From Albugo candida (Eukaryota > Oomycota > Peronosporomycetes > Albuginales > Albuginaceae), in contig CAJNAR010000174.1 in assembly GCA_905220665.1 (NCBI GenBank), positions 124,001 to 188,000 on the forward strand: a stretch of 64,000 nucleotides of DNA, read 5' to 3'. Of the stretch, positions 21,824 to 33,699 are shown piece after piece (position 1 is the first letter of the stretch; each line of letters begins with the position of its first letter). A program made the translations under genes and the position numbers. Below the pieces are notes generated by a model. The model saw only the letters and a list, made by a program, of their open reading frames with translations, made no database searches and was not told the DNA's origin.

Positions 21824-24800
21824 ATGGAAAAAGGTGTAAACGTTTGGTTGCGTGACGACCAAGAGGATGCATGGTATCGCGCCGTAGTTGTCGAATTATC
21901 CGACTCATCGTCACGCGAATGTCAAGTTCGATTACGTGTCCATGAAGGGCCTCGAGCACGCACGGAGACGACTCTATCACTCGATATTCAGGCTTTGGAA
22001 AATGAAGAACTGACTACTCTGTTGCTGGCTAATAATCACGACATGGATTTTGTGGAAGACCTCATTCAACTTCCTCATCTCCATGAACCGGGAATTTGTC
22101 ACGCTCTACAGAAACGGTTTGAGATCAATGAGATATACACATTCACAGGTGAGATATTACTTGCCATCAACCCGTTCCAAAATGTCGGCATTTACTCTGA
22201 AAAAATACGTCGAAAATACATTCGAAATGGCGAAAAGCGCGCCTCCGGAGCTGATGTACCGGATATGCCTCCACATGTGTTTAGTATCGCTGACAAAGCG
22301 TATCGCAATGTGTGTGCTCCAACGTTTGGTAAAGAGGGACTTGGCACAGAAAGTCAATCGATTCTCGTGAGTGGGGAGTCTGGTGCTGGAAAAACGGAAT
22401 CAACGAAATTTATCATGGAGTATTTGGCCACATTATCCAAATCTCAAAAGGGAAAGATGACCGAACAGGAGACCAGTGTCATCGAGAAGATTCTGTCCTC
22501 AAACCCGATCTTGGAAGCATTTGGGAATGCTCGTACCATCCGAAATGATAACAGTTCGAGATTTGGAAAATTCATCAAGCTTCATTTCTCTGGCGCTGGC
22601 CAACTTATCGGTGCATCGATCCAGACGTATCTTTTGGAGAAGGTTCGTCTGGCATATCAAGCAGAAACTGAACGCAATTATCACATTTTCTATGAGCTGC
22701 TGGCTGGAGCCAGTGCCGAAGATAAGAAGCGTTGGTTTCTTCCATCCAAAACGAGTGAATTGCATTACTTGAATCAAAGTACTTGCACCAAACGGAGGGA
22801 TGGAATTGACGATAAAACACAGTTTAACAATCTTAAAGCAGCAATGGACGTGATGGGCTTTTTACCGACTGAAATTGACGCTATATTTGGGACAATCGCC
22901 ATGCTACTGCATCTGGGGAATCTGACATTTGATGAAGTCGTGAATGAGGAGTCTGGAATGGAAGGGTCCAAGATTCATGCGGACACAAAATCATTGCAAT
23001 ATGTATCCAATTATTTCGAAGTCGATCGATTGGGATTGGAACAAGTGCTCTGTTTCCGTAAAATCCAAGCTAAAGATGAAACATATGTGATCAATCAGAG
23101 CGTGGAAGACGCCGGAAACACACGAGACGCAATGGCACGATATATATACGGTCAGCTGTTTGACTGGCTCGTGGATCGCATCAACCGACGAGTAGAGTGT
23201 GAATCTGAAACGGAAAAGCTTTTCATCGGCTTGCTGGATATTTTTGGATTCGAAGATTTGAGCCATAATTCTTTCGAGCAGCTTTGTATCAATTATGCTA
23301 ATGAAAGACTCCAGCAACACTTTAATCGAACCGTTTTACGGCTTGAACAAGAAATGTATGAACGAGAAGCGATTGAATGGAGCTTTATCAACTTTCCTGA
23401 CAACAGCGCGTGCATAGATCTCATTCAAGCGAAACCATGCGGTATTTTGAATATTTTGGATGAGGAATGTATAGTCCCCCAAGGAAATGATCAAAACTTT
23501 GCACGGAAATTGTATCGTCAGCATGGTGAACATCCTCATTTCACTGCCGATAATACCCACCAAGCCAGCCACTTATTTGTTATTCATCATTACGCAGCTC
23601 AAGTGGTATATGATACATTTGGTTTTTGTGACAAGAACAAAGATGTGCTCTGCTCGGAACTCATCAATTTCATCAAGCGATCCACGAAGCCCTTTGTTGC
23701 AAGTTTGGTGACAGTTTCCAATCGGAATAGAAATTTGGTTACCGCAAGAAGCAGAGGGATGCAGGATTCACGTCAAGCGGGTACCAATGGAATTGGGACA
23801 AATCGGTGTAGTTTAGGGACCCAATTTCGTAATCAGTTAAAAGAGCTGCTTGATACAATTGGAGCCACCAGCTGCCATTATGTGCGATGTCTCAAGCCAA
23901 ACGACACCGCAACACCTTCCAAGTTCATTGCCAGACGTGTTTGCGATCAGCTACGTGCCGGAGGTGTGCTTGAAGCTGTTCGTGTGAATCGAGCCGGCTA
24001 CCCTGTTCGAATGCCGCATCAGCAATTTTTGAAGCGCTATCGAGCCCTTGCCACGGGAGCATACTTGCGTAAACTTTGTGAGTCAGAAACGGCTGGAAAT
24101 GATTCAGACCCATCCAATTGTAAAGAAATGGCACAGTTACTTGTAACATTCCTTCTTCGAGCACAATCGGAGAAATATCGCCACATTTTGGCGGCCAGTG
24201 ATGAGGAAGCACAGGAAGCTGCTAGTGATCTCGCATGCGTATCTGGAATTCAGGTTGGCTTGACTCGTGTCTTCTTTCGTAGAGCAGCCATTCAATTCGT
24301 AGAAGCTCAGTTGGCAAAACGGTATGCCGAATTCATCGTCATTATCCAAGCAATGGTACGCGGATTTGTACAATATCATCGATATAGGCGTCAGAAAATT
24401 GCCTGTGTCCGTATACAAAGCGCTGTTCGAGGTTTCCTCGTCCGATATAGATCCATCGAGCGGGAAAAACGTCTTCGAGTGGAAGCTGATAGGATTAGTC
24501 AGCTTCAGAAGTTGAAAGATGAGACATCTTCGAACGATCCGAAGCCTATTCGCGAAAGACAGAGTTCAGACCCAATATCCGATGACTCCTCCGATGAAAG
24601 CTCTCGACCAACCGCAATATCACTGAAAAATGCCGCAGAATTGAATGATCGTGGAACTTTGCGACTACGATTCACAAGAGATTACGTGTACGACGACGAA
24701 GGCTCTGGACGCTTGACATTGGGTGATCGAACGCGGTCAGTCATAATGGATCCCGGAGATACGGTCTTGCATGTCGCCGCTAATTGCTGTAACGCTCACG

Positions 24801-25951
24801 ACGTGTTGCGTCTACTACAAAATGGCTCTGATATCAATGCTCGTAATCGTCGTGGTCGAACACCGTTGCATACCGCTTCACTACACGACAACGTCCAAGT
24901 GGTCGGAATCCTGTTGGATTGGGATGCAGATGTATTAGCACAGGACGCCGATGGAAATACTCCACTTCATCTAGCAAGAGATTCAAAAGTTGCTTTGATG
25001 CTGTTGGAGGCCGGGTGTACACCCAATATCGTCAATGTCGAAGGTCGAACAACACTTATCGATGCTGTGGACCGTGGTGACCATCTAATCGTCGATGCTC
25101 TTCTGCAATTCAAAGCAGATGTCTTATTTCGAGAACTGAAACATCATCAAACAGCATTACATCTCGCGGTTCGTAAAGGCCACTACACAATAATTATGGC
25201 ACTTTGCAAATCCGATGATGCTAAAGAACTGATCCTTCTAACAGATCGCAATGAGAATAACGTTCTTCACTTTGCTGTATCGCGTGATCGTAAAAATGGC
25301 TATCGTTTGGTGGATTTCTTGATCAAACAAGGAGCTCAAGTCGACAAAGTTAACACGCGTTTTCAAACTCCTTTGGTTGTTCACGTGATCACAACTCGCC
25401 AAACGGATCCAGCTATAACCGAATTGTTCTTGTCTAAAGGATCGGATCCTAATGTGAGTTTAGCTGATGGCTCCACGCTGTTACATATCGCCGCAGAACG
25501 AGAACTCATTGATATCAGCTGTATGTTGCTTCAGTATGGTGCTCACTTGAATCAACCCGACAGTCGTGGGCGGTATGTATCGGACATAATCAATCGAAAA
25601 TACCTCAAGAAACTGTATAATGCGATTACGAGCCCACCGAGCTGGATTGAGCCTTCCACACGGCGGACTTGCATGCTGTGTGATAACGCGTTCAAGTTTA
25701 GTAGTCGGCGTCATCATTGTCGCCATTGTGGTCGTGTTTGCTGTGGAGAGTGTAGTACGTTTACCGTGGAAGCAAGTCGTTTTCCAAAAGATTTTCCCGC
25801 TCGAAATTCGGCTGGAGGAAAAAATGGGAAGGATCCGCAACGTGTATGTCGGACTTGTCATGCCGTCTTCAAGATTCGATCGGCGCAGAGGGAGTCTAAA
25901 TCAGGTTTCATCGCGCGCGTGCTCGGATATGAATGGGAACAAGAAAGTTAG
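21824..25951 (+). CDS. unconventional myosin with ankyrin repeats and FYVE finger
   Basis: Single exon, 1375 residues from MEKGVNVW. The frame extends upstream to a GTG at 21710 through a hydrophobic stretch, but a myosin head does not need it and the ATG context is better. Motor domain to about residue 780: P-loop GESGAGKT near 184-191, switch I NDNSSRFGK, switch II DIFGFED, actin-binding HYVRCLKPND, converter and RVFFR. Two IQ motifs follow (around 840-885). After a charged linker come six or more ankyrin repeats (about 980-1250) and a C-terminal FYVE zinc finger with the RRHHCRHCG signature (about 1275-1345). FYVE fingers bind PI3P, so the motor probably works on endosomes. This layout is known from oomycete myosins; I do not assign a class number. 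A decayed inverted copy is at 58.1-60.5 kb. Confidence 0.93.
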   Translation: MEKGVNVWLRDDQEDAWYRAVVVELSDSSSRECQVRLRVHEGPRARTETTLSLDIQALENEELTTLLLANNHDMDFVEDLIQLPHLHEPGICHALQKRFEINEIYTFTGEILLAINPFQNVGIYSEKIRRKYIRNGEKRASGADVPDMPPHVFSIADKAYRNVCAPTFGKEGLGTESQSILVSGESGAGKTESTKFIMEYLATLSKSQKGKMTEQETSVIEKILSSNPILEAFGNARTIRNDNSSRFGKFIKLHFSGAGQLIGASIQTYLLEKVRLAYQAETERNYHIFYELLAGASAEDKKRWFLPSKTSELHYLNQSTCTKRRDGIDDKTQFNNLKAAMDVMGFLPTEIDAIFGTIAMLLHLGNLTFDEVVNEESGMEGSKIHADTKSLQYVSNYFEVDRLGLEQVLCFRKIQAKDETYVINQSVEDAGNTRDAMARYIYGQLFDWLVDRINRRVECESETEKLFIGLLDIFGFEDLSHNSFEQLCINYANERLQQHFNRTVLRLEQEMYEREAIEWSFINFPDNSACIDLIQAKPCGILNILDEECIVPQGNDQNFARKLYRQHGEHPHFTADNTHQASHLFVIHHYAAQVVYDTFGFCDKNKDVLCSELINFIKRSTKPFVASLVTVSNRNRNLVTARSRGMQDSRQAGTNGIGTNRCSLGTQFRNQLKELLDTIGATSCHYVRCLKPNDTATPSKFIARRVCDQLRAGGVLEAVRVNRAGYPVRMPHQQFLKRYRALATGAYLRKLCESETAGNDSDPSNCKEMAQLLVTFLLRAQSEKYRHILAASDEEAQEAASDLACVSGIQVGLTRVFFRRAAIQFVEAQLAKRYAEFIVIIQAMVRGFVQYHRYRRQKIACVRIQSAVRGFLVRYRSIEREKRLRVEADRISQLQKLKDETSSNDPKPIRERQSSDPISDDSSDESSRPTAISLKNAAELNDRGTLRLRFTRDYVYDDEGSGRLTLGDRTRSVIMDPGDTVLHVAANCCNAHDVLRLLQNGSDINARNRRGRTPLHTASLHDNVQVVGILLDWDADVLAQDADGNTPLHLARDSKVALMLLEAGCTPNIVNVEGRTTLIDAVDRGDHLIVDALLQFKADVLFRELKHHQTALHLAVRKGHYTIIMALCKSDDAKELILLTDRNENNVLHFAVSRDRKNGYRLVDFLIKQGAQVDKVNTRFQTPLVVHVITTRQTDPAITELFLSKGSDPNVSLADGSTLLHIAAERELIDISCMLLQYGAHLNQPDSRGRYVSDIINRKYLKKLYNAITSPPSWIEPSTRRTCMLCDNAFKFSSRRHHCRHCGRVCCGECSTFTVEASRFPKDFPARNSAGGKNGKDPQRVCRTCHAVFKIRSAQRESKSGFIARVLGYEWEQES

Positions 25952-27293
25952 AATGTTGAAGTTGAAGTTGACGTTGAAGTTGAAGTGTACATCTTGATAA
26001 TACCGGTATTATAGCGTACCGACTTGATACATCGGTAGTGACAGCTTGCGATATTAGTTAGGGTCTTTTCCATGAGAACCTTTTTGAATCTCAAGTACAT
26101 GAGCATACTAAAAGTGCATTAAACTTAAGCTGCTGATCGCATTGCTTACAAGGTGATGCGCTCTGTCCGATATCATCGCCTCGTTGACGATGTTATGAAC
26201 TTGATGCAGTTCACCTTGCTGTTCATGACTTGAAAATTTACTAGCGCCACTCGCCATACAAAATTCAAGTGACAAGGAATGATTGTAAGCTGGCAGCAGT
26301 CAGTCAGATCTTATGCGAGGATCGTCGATCACTGCGAAGTACAGTTGAAACGCAGAGATTACACTCACCTCAGCCTCCGCGTGTTACCCTCTATAGATCC
26401 ATGACGATAACCTCATAGCGAAGATTGAGCATGCATTCTGCCCTTCTTAAGTAAGGTTGAAGATATCGAAAGGGCTGAGTGAGAAGGATAAGTGTAGACT
26501 AATCCACAAGCCTGCTCTGACGCGCGAGGTGCGAACTGGCATTTTGACGTCGTTATGGTAGTCGTCGCGCACCAACTTTTGGCGCTGCCAACTTGACAAG
26601 ATTTTCTCACACAGCTGCAAATCAAACGATCCTGTAGTGCTGGAAATCGACACTTGCGCAAATATCAATCGATCGAACAAAATTGGCATTCAAGAGAGTA
26701 TAAGAAAGATAAGCCACATTGACTTCAGGATCTGTGGTGACGACTCTGTGCTCGAGAAGACTCGGCAATGTTTAGCTTTAAGGACCAGAAAAGTCTCAAC
26801 CGACACCAAAAGACTCTCCAAAAGCATAAAAGACCTCCAGGATACAACAAGTGCTACTGAAAAGACCGAATACATAAAATTAGAAAGCAGCAAATGCCAC
26901 AATGGAAGTTCTTATGTGATCATATTGGGCAAATCGACCAATCTATAGGTTAAAGGTCCACACTGGATATTTGGTTTCGGAAAGACTCAAATGATGCTGT
27001 GCAGATGACTTCAATATTAGTGATAGCGCGTTGAAAGCAATGTATTACCTTTGAGGACGGCTTATGCTGTTGCTGTCACAGGTACTGAATGCCCATTTTC
27101 GTACACGAATTGATTAACCAGACGCCATTCCAGTCTTCGTAGGGATCGATTGCGCTGTATTCCCGTAATATCTGTTTAACGGGCTCTTTTTCTTAGCGTA
27201 TTCTTCAAACTCCTATTGCACAAGTCTACGTCAAAATCCCAAGGCATCAGGTTTTATGTCGACCGTTTTTGAGTGACAGCAAGTAATACCGGT
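25952..27293. other. intergenic, with short GTTGAA repeat
   Basis: Right after the myosin stop is a degenerate hexamer run (GTTGAAGTTGAA...) at about 25957-25987, then TAATACCGGTATTA near 25999. An ORF at 26637-26948 (103 codons) has no recognisable features. The stretch ends with TAATACCGGTAT immediately before the Sel1 gene's ATG. No other structure seen. Confidence 0.5.
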
Positions 27294-28745
27294 ATGGTCG
27301 GTTTTAGGATCCTGCAAAATGCAAAGCGCATGCGAAATGCGGCAAAGCTTGCGACTACTTGCCGATTTTCAATTATACGGCATTCGAAAAGCCGTATCAT
27401 ACATCTGTATCGATCCTGGGACACACAATACCACTTCAAAAGCACAAGAAATTCATCGGAAAGTGACGCAATCGCTGCGTGGGAACGTGGAAAAGAATGC
27501 CTGGACGCTGATCCCGATAAAAACCAAGCCGTCAAGTACCTTCGAATCGCAGCAAAAAGTGGTATTGCTGACGCTCAGTACCAATTAGGCGATCTCCTTT
27601 TACAAAGTAAGGAGAACCCGTCAAATGGTCCCACGGAAGAGCTTTTACACGATGCGGAAACCGAACGCTCACAATTACAAAACAACAACCCAAAAGATAT
27701 TCGCCTTATACGCAAAAAAGCTCGCTTGATGCATCAAAAATTCCAAAGCGAAAGCAAAACCATTCAATTCAATGTTAAACACGTCAGAAAAAAAGATTTG
27801 GATGATGTTTTCGGGGTCACAATGCAAAAACTTTTGGATCCCATATCCATTGTATCCAATTTGGATGGCTGTAGAGACGCAGACGTCGAGGGGGTATATT
27901 GGATTCGAAATGCAGCCGATCAGAATTTGATTACTGCTCAAGTTCGAATGGGAAATATTTGCGTCTCTCAGGATACTCCGCTGCCAAAATTCGCTTTGGA
28001 GTGGTATGAAGCCGCTATGAAGCAAAACATTTATGGGGAAACGCTAGCAAAGAAATTGAGGGGGGACGCGGCCTACAACATTGGAATGCTCCTTTACGAC
28101 GGCGTAAGTACTTCTGACCCTCCACTTCCTCAAAACCGAGCTTTGTCCGTACGGTACTTTGTTAAAGCCGCCGAGTTGGACGATATTGCAGCTCAGTTTT
28201 TCGTTGGAACGTTGCTGTTTCACGGCTCAGAAGAGTGTCATGTTGCAGCGAATACTCTCAGCGCTTTGATGATGATTGAAACTGCAGCGGATAAAGGGCA
28301 TACCGGCGCAATGTTCTTCTTGGCTCAATTATACCGCTCTGGCGACATTGAAAGAAACATTCCAGTCGATACGCACAAGTTTCGGTATTATTTGGATGCA
28401 GCAGTCGATCGAAAAGATCCTGATGCTCTTTTCTGCTTGGCTGATATGTACTACCATGGAATTGATGAAGAAAAGGATCTCGACGCTGCGCAACGATTGT
28501 ACAGAGAAGCTGCCATCGCTGGAAGTGTCGATGCATTTTGTTGTTTGGGATCTATTTTCTATCATGGAGACGGGGTCGAGCAAGATTATCATGCTGCATT
28601 TCAGTACTATCAGCAAGCTGCGGATCGTAATTCGCGTCAAGCCTGGAAAAATCTCGCCGAAATGCATTTTTTTGGGCGAGGCGTTCCAGAGAATCCAGAA
28701 TTGGCAAATTCTATCCTGAAAATGCTCAGAAACTCGGAATCGTAA
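27294..28745 (+). CDS. Sel1-like repeat (TPR-type) protein
   Basis: Single exon, 483 residues from ATG 27294; the frame can be read back only to a GTG at 27273. The first ~45 residues are Arg/Lys-rich without acidic residues (MVGFRILQNAKRMRNAAKLA...), like a mitochondrial presequence. At least seven Sel1 units follow, with the typical A-x-YxxAA...G...A-xxxLGxxY/F-xxG pattern, for example KYLRIAAKSGIADAQYQLGD, RLYREAAIAGSVDAFCCLGS and QYYQQAADRNSRQAWKNLAE. Sel1 repeats form scaffolds for partner proteins; the ER degradation factor SEL1L/HRD3 is the founder, but I see no signal peptide or membrane segment, so a mitochondrial or cytosolic adaptor is more likely. Confidence 0.85.
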   Translation: MVGFRILQNAKRMRNAAKLATTCRFSIIRHSKSRIIHLYRSWDTQYHFKSTRNSSESDAIAAWERGKECLDADPDKNQAVKYLRIAAKSGIADAQYQLGDLLLQSKENPSNGPTEELLHDAETERSQLQNNNPKDIRLIRKKARLMHQKFQSESKTIQFNVKHVRKKDLDDVFGVTMQKLLDPISIVSNLDGCRDADVEGVYWIRNAADQNLITAQVRMGNICVSQDTPLPKFALEWYEAAMKQNIYGETLAKKLRGDAAYNIGMLLYDGVSTSDPPLPQNRALSVRYFVKAAELDDIAAQFFVGTLLFHGSEECHVAANTLSALMMIETAADKGHTGAMFFLAQLYRSGDIERNIPVDTHKFRYYLDAAVDRKDPDALFCLADMYYHGIDEEKDLDAAQRLYREAAIAGSVDAFCCLGSIFYHGDGVEQDYHAAFQYYQQAADRNSRQAWKNLAEMHFFGRGVPENPELANSILKMLRNSES

Positions 28746-28761
28746 CGAATGAATCATCATT

Positions 28762-30136
28762 TTATTGAACGCATTGATAACTCATTGTGTCATCTGCAAA
28801 GACCTTGACCGTCGAAACCGGGAATTTGTCTGGATTCGAAGGCTGTGTAGCGATCGGATCATCTGATGATTTCTCAGTTGTTTCGGGTTGAAAGCTTGTT
28901 GTCTCTCGCACAGGAGGTTCCACGATCGATTCGCTTTGCACGCTGACTACTGGCGTTTGTTCATGCGCGCTATCAAGTACTTCCTCGATGATGGAATCAG
29001 ACGTCACATTGCTATCTATTTCATGATGCACTGTATGAACAAGTCGTTAGCGATTAGCCTCTCCAAGGAAGACACGTACAAAAAACATCAGTAGCGGCTT
29101 GAGCATTCGTATCGAGTTCCACAAACCCCACAGACGTTCCGGTACTACTGAGACATGAAGAAGGAAGTCGATGTAATACTCCATGAGCGACTTCTGCACC
29201 CAAAACGCCCTGCCCATTCCATTCTTTTGAAGGTTTTAAGTGAACGATACGTATCTCGTCGTCTTCACAGCTTGAAAGTACGTCAATCCGAGGGTCTCGA
29301 TCCCCTTAAGCACGTACTTGTACACAAAGCAAGGGAAGGAGGCTTCCAAGTGAAATGAAACATGTTGATACAAATCGTCCAAATCTGAGGCCGAGAAGAT
29401 TACCGGTAACGTTTGACGGAGAAAGAGGCCTTCCTACCTCGAAATACTATCTCAGGGGTGCCCAGCAGATAGTCGGAACCGGATCGTAGGCCAGCTACAG
29501 CTGCAGGCGAGCCAGGTAGTACTTTCTGGTTCAAGTCGAGAAACAAAAGTTCAAGTTGCGATATTTTTGGGAATGCACTTGCATATAAGGATCTCACCGT
29601 AACGTGCAGAAGATGATTCTCTGCATCCTGGAAACAGTCGAATCGAATGGTTACGCCCAATAGTCCTTTTCCCGGCCATTTTCTTGAGGGCGTGAGCTGC
29701 ACCTCTGGTGTACCAAAGTCATGCAAGTCTGCACCACTAACAGATAGTAGTACCTCTGGTTGTTCTTGATTTCGCATTGAATAAGCGCAAGTCCATAACG
29801 CGTTCTTCATTTCCAGCAATGAGTTCCATCAATATCGAGTCTTTAGTGTCCTACATGAGACTCAGGGAACATAAGTTTGTACAGGTTATGCGTCATTTCT
29901 TGTGGGCGCACCAAGCGTATGCCATTGGCCTCGATTATAAAGTCAAAGAAGGAGACAAAACCAACTTTTGATGCGGGCGATTCTTCCTGAACTCCCAACA
30001 CACGAAATCCAACATTAAAGGAGAGATTTGTGTCACTTGACGTTTTATTATTGAGGAGCGTCTCTTCTTCTGGTGCAGCACCGGAGTCTGTATAGCGTAC
30101 ATTTCCAGTGACTGTCGATGACTCGGTCGTTCCCAT
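28762..30136 (-). CDS. GRASP / Golgi reassembly stacking protein
   Basis: Seven exons: complement(join(28762..29030, 29080..29270, 29318..29384, 29438..29525, 29598..29704, 29754..29850, 29912..30136)), 347 residues, phases consistent. Begins MGTTES, a myristoylation-type start as in other GRASPs. PDZ-like domain 1: GFRVLGVQEESPASKVG, FFDFIIEANGIRL, then RKWPGKGLLGVTIRF. PDZ-like domain 2: GSPAAVAGLRSGSDYLLG, DLYQHVSFHL, then EWNGQGVLGAEVAHGVLHRL. The tail is Ser/Pro/Thr-rich, as usual. GRASPs tether Golgi cisternae and act in unconventional secretion. Several introns are needed to restore the PDZ blocks, which is why single frames look broken. Stops convergently only 16 bases from the Sel1 gene. 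An intron-containing pseudogene copy is at 63-64 kb. Confidence 0.9.
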
Positions 30137-31240
30137 TACAGCACGGTTCCCGCTAACGCGAGCAACGGTATAAGAAATAAAGGAACATCAACGATCAGGG
30201 TATATTAAAGATAAGGTGTTCTCAGATTTCTTAGATTTCTACAAGCCAAATGAAGGGCAATTTCAGTAGAACGAAAGTTAATAAAAAGAATTATTCTTCA
30301 TTGAACTTGTTATAAACGCAAAATCAGATAAGAAGCATACTTTTGCTCATGGCTTCCAAAGAAACTCATACAAGAGGTGTCAGAAATATATCAGCTCATC
30401 ATCACTTTTTTCGTTTGCTACAAACTATGTCGAATGCTGGATGCTTTCTCAGAAATCAACAGCCAAAAATTTTCGTCCTTATAGTTCTGACGGTAATTCC
30501 AATATATGTTCATCACTGAAAGCAAGAGTAATTATGACTGAAGCCAAGTCCAATGATTGAATCGATAATATCGAAGGCTCGGTTTGGCTGGTTGATTAAC
30601 CGGCAACCCTGCGGTTTGAATACGTCATGTAATGGATATCACAGATGCTGCAATTCAGCGTTCCTATTGGTCAAATCTCTTATGTGTGGTGGAATGCACC
30701 TCTAAGATGTAGTGGTAATCAGATAGAAGGTGTCAATATATATTTGTAATTCCGAGTTTCAGTCTTCAATTGCTCTTGTCACCTTATTTAGTTGGCCTCA
30801 ATATCACTCGATCTGTAAACTACATGCTGGGACCTTAAGTCCCTTGAGAGTGGTTAAGAATTTTTCCTGTTTACATGTGCAGTCGTTGCCAAGCAGTTTA
30901 GGCGCTGAAAGTGTTTTGCTTCTTGGAGACGTAAATAGGACTTAAGAATTGATATCACACGTTTATACTTTCATTATTTACAACAATATCGATAGTTTAT
31001 GTGTACTCTGTCATCTCGTTCACATCCACTGCTTGACCATGTCTCGAGTCTTCGGTAATAGCGCTTCCATAGCTCTTGCGGCGTTTTGGAAAATGGTTTG
31101 TTATCGTATGCTTCACTGCGCTTACATTACAATCCAAGCGAGAGAATGGTATATAACGCCGTGAGATATGCGTTCACGCGCTCTTGAGATCATTATCCAA
31201 ACTGGTGGACATCCCACGTGATGGAAAGAAGCTGTCATGA
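30137..31240. other. intergenic, AT-rich, no gene seen
   Basis: About 1.1 kb upstream of GRASP. Short ORFs (30730-30945, 30949-31164) carry no recognisable features. It may hold the 5' remnant of the family-B copy that follows. Confidence 0.5.
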
Positions 31241-31249
31241 GGTCTAACT

Positions 31250-32500
31250 ATGTGGTGGGCGTTTGTGAAATCAGCGAGATCGGTTTATTGCCAGTACTTA
31301 TCGATAGATGAACGATGTGGACTGATACAGAAGCCACATGTGAGTGTTATGCTTACTTGAAAATTTGGCAATACATTCTTTAATAGATGTCGATAGCATC
31401 GTATTATCGCAAACGTATTGTATTTCAAATCGCATTCCCTCACAGATATTTCGATGTTGAATGTATGTGTTGTTGAATCGAAAGACTTGCTGAATGTATG
31501 GGTGCATTTGGAAGAGGACATAAGTGATGTCGATGTAGGCGTTCGTATGTACAACGTATTCGAATATTCCGTTATGAGACTTTAAGCTTTTGGTCAGATT
31601 ACAAAATGAATTCGGAGATGGTGCCTTGAGACGCTGAGTTAGAAAGATCAAAGCCGGACGAGCTCGTTGAGGTCGGGCAACAACTCAGTAGCTGTGCTCG
31701 ACGTCTCAATAACGGCAATGAGGCTTTTCTTCGCGTCGCTCAATTCCGTATGGTGTCCACCACCAAATGTATGTATGAGTCTGGTCTTGGAGTGCTCCTA
31801 TGCAGCTATGCCAAAATGAGACTGAACCATAATCGAATGAAATCGCTACTATCAAAAAAGAATACGATCAACAAACATTGCTGAATCGGCATCGTATATC
31901 GTGGACGTGGGGTAGAGCGTTATCGAATCCTCAGACTGTGATGAATACATGAATTATGAAAGCTTCTTATCGTGATGGGCAGAAATTACGAGTTGGTGTC
32001 GCTCGGATTAGTAGGAAGGCAATTTATTGCGTGGACACTTTAAAGCAATCTTGTAGCCCAATTCTTTCAGACCACGTGGAGTTCTTTAAATCGATGTGCG
32101 GAATTTCTTGATGTAATTAGTCGATGTAATTGGACCGATTTCGAAATATCATGTGCATTATAGAATGCCGTACCTCGTGGACGCGTACGAGAAGGAAATT
32201 CGCGTCAGTGATCACTTATGGTGAAGACGACAGTGCGCTGTCTGATACTATGCATTGCGGAACTTGAATACGAACCTGACACGCACGGATCCCATACGAA
32301 TAGAAGGTGGAACCACCATATTCATGCAAGAAGTTGATGGGGTGTACCTTCGTGCCGTAGTGCTTTTTGATAACTACAAAGGAGACAATTGCGCTCCTTT
32401 CTTTACGTTCAAAAGTATGTTGTGAGAAGAAGCGCTTTGAGATGTACAGAACTGTACCACAAAAGAGCTCTTGGTATTTTGTCGACAATGAAAGATTGGG
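31250..32500 (+). pseudogene. degenerate family-B copy B2 (3' part recognisable)
   Basis: The segment 32.2-32.33 kb matches 20.16-20.24 kb (opposite strand) and 62.15-62.29 kb (same strand), including a shared CACGGATCCCATNCGA stretch with 62.2 kb. The complement of 32.4-32.48 kb (reading FCGTVLY) matches the complement of 62.52-62.57 kb. Upstream of 32.1 kb I cannot align it firmly. It converges on family-A copy A2. Full of stops; no product proposed. Confidence 0.4.
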
Positions 32501-32584
32501 CGTGTGAAATGATATCTGAATGCATGTAAGGTATTATCTGTCTTAGAATCGATCTATCTTGTGATCCTGAGATTCATTCATGTG

Positions 32585-33686
32585 CTAGAGCTTTTCCACA
32601 GACTGCATATGGCGTACGCCTGGCGAGTTCCACATGAACCTATCTCTCTCATTGCTACCCTCTTCCTCTAATACTGCTCTTTGTCTTTTGATGTCTCTCA
32701 TCGATTCGCTTTCGTGTGCAATCTCCTCTTTTTGTAGTGCCCTTCTCCTCCGCGCTTCCTTCATAACGGACATATTTGTACTTCGTCTCTTCACTCGTTG
32801 TATCGATGATGGTGCGAAACATCTTTATACACTCAGGGCTCAGCACCCAAGCGTCACTTTCGCTAAGTAGGAAGTCCACCACTACCATTGAAAATAAAAA
32901 GTATCCTCTTTCACTGTAATGCTGTCCAGGTGCTTCTAGCCTGGTAATGCGATCTCCATTGGTTTAATACAGATTCCGCTATCCAATTCTGTTTTCCCAA
33001 TTTCCTTAATTCGCTGGAGCGTATCCTCCATAGCGTAACCTATGATAAAAAATTCCTCTTTGCTTTTTCCATAAGGTCCTTTGGGGATTCTGATAGCGTC
33101 GTCGTGGAAACGAATCGTCACTTTTTGGTCATGAAACAATTGGTCACCTAAGGTAATTGTAGGAAAGCGATATTCGGTCTCAGGTTTCAAATCGCTATTT
33201 TCAATAGTGGTCACTGACATATCTAAAACTTAAAGTGTTGGCATTGAAGATTCTCTCTGTCCGAGGCTAAGGAGGATATATTCCAACAATCTGGTATACC
33301 CTTCTCAGAAATATCCTTCAGATAATTCGTTTCTTTCCTTCGTGTTGATTGATAGTCATGGACCCTCTTCATCTCATCGAGTATCCACGAATCACTACTA
33401 GGTGAATTATTTTGTACTTGTACGGATTCAGCTTGCGCTTTTCACCTTTGATTTTCGTGTCAGGAAAGCAGCGATTGAAAATAGAAGTAGCGGTTTCGAG
33501 ATTATTAATAGAAAATGCCATCAGATGTTCACCCACTTTCGACTCTGCTATCTGCACCATCAGTCCCCGCTGGTTTCTATTTCCACCATCAACCAATGTA
33601 ATGAATATCGCACCGACGTGACAATAACACGTTAACGAGACGGCAAACAGGATGCTGAGGTAAGTTTTTCGTTGAAAATTGTTCAT
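32585..33686 (-). pseudogene. family-A copy A2, frameshifted
   Basis: Three or four fragments line up with the intact members. 33686-33369: a leader MNNFQRKTYLSILFAVSLTC, a good signal peptide, then HLMAFSINN and a conserved Cys. A shifted piece near 33.25-33.35 kb contains IPDCWNISSL, matching VACWKISSA of A6. 33220-32936: QKVTIRFHDDAIRIP and SGICIKP. 32888-32585: a basic coiled-coil-like tail (VMKEARRRRALQKEE). At least three frame changes and several stops separate them, with no good intron signals, so it is dead. It still shows that the ancestral member had a clear secretion signal. Confidence 0.7.
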
Positions 33687-33699
33687 CGTGTTGACAGTC

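Noticed and set aside
25957..25987. GTTGAA run as a coding extension of the myosin
   Set aside because: It follows the stop codon in frame and is a simple microsatellite.
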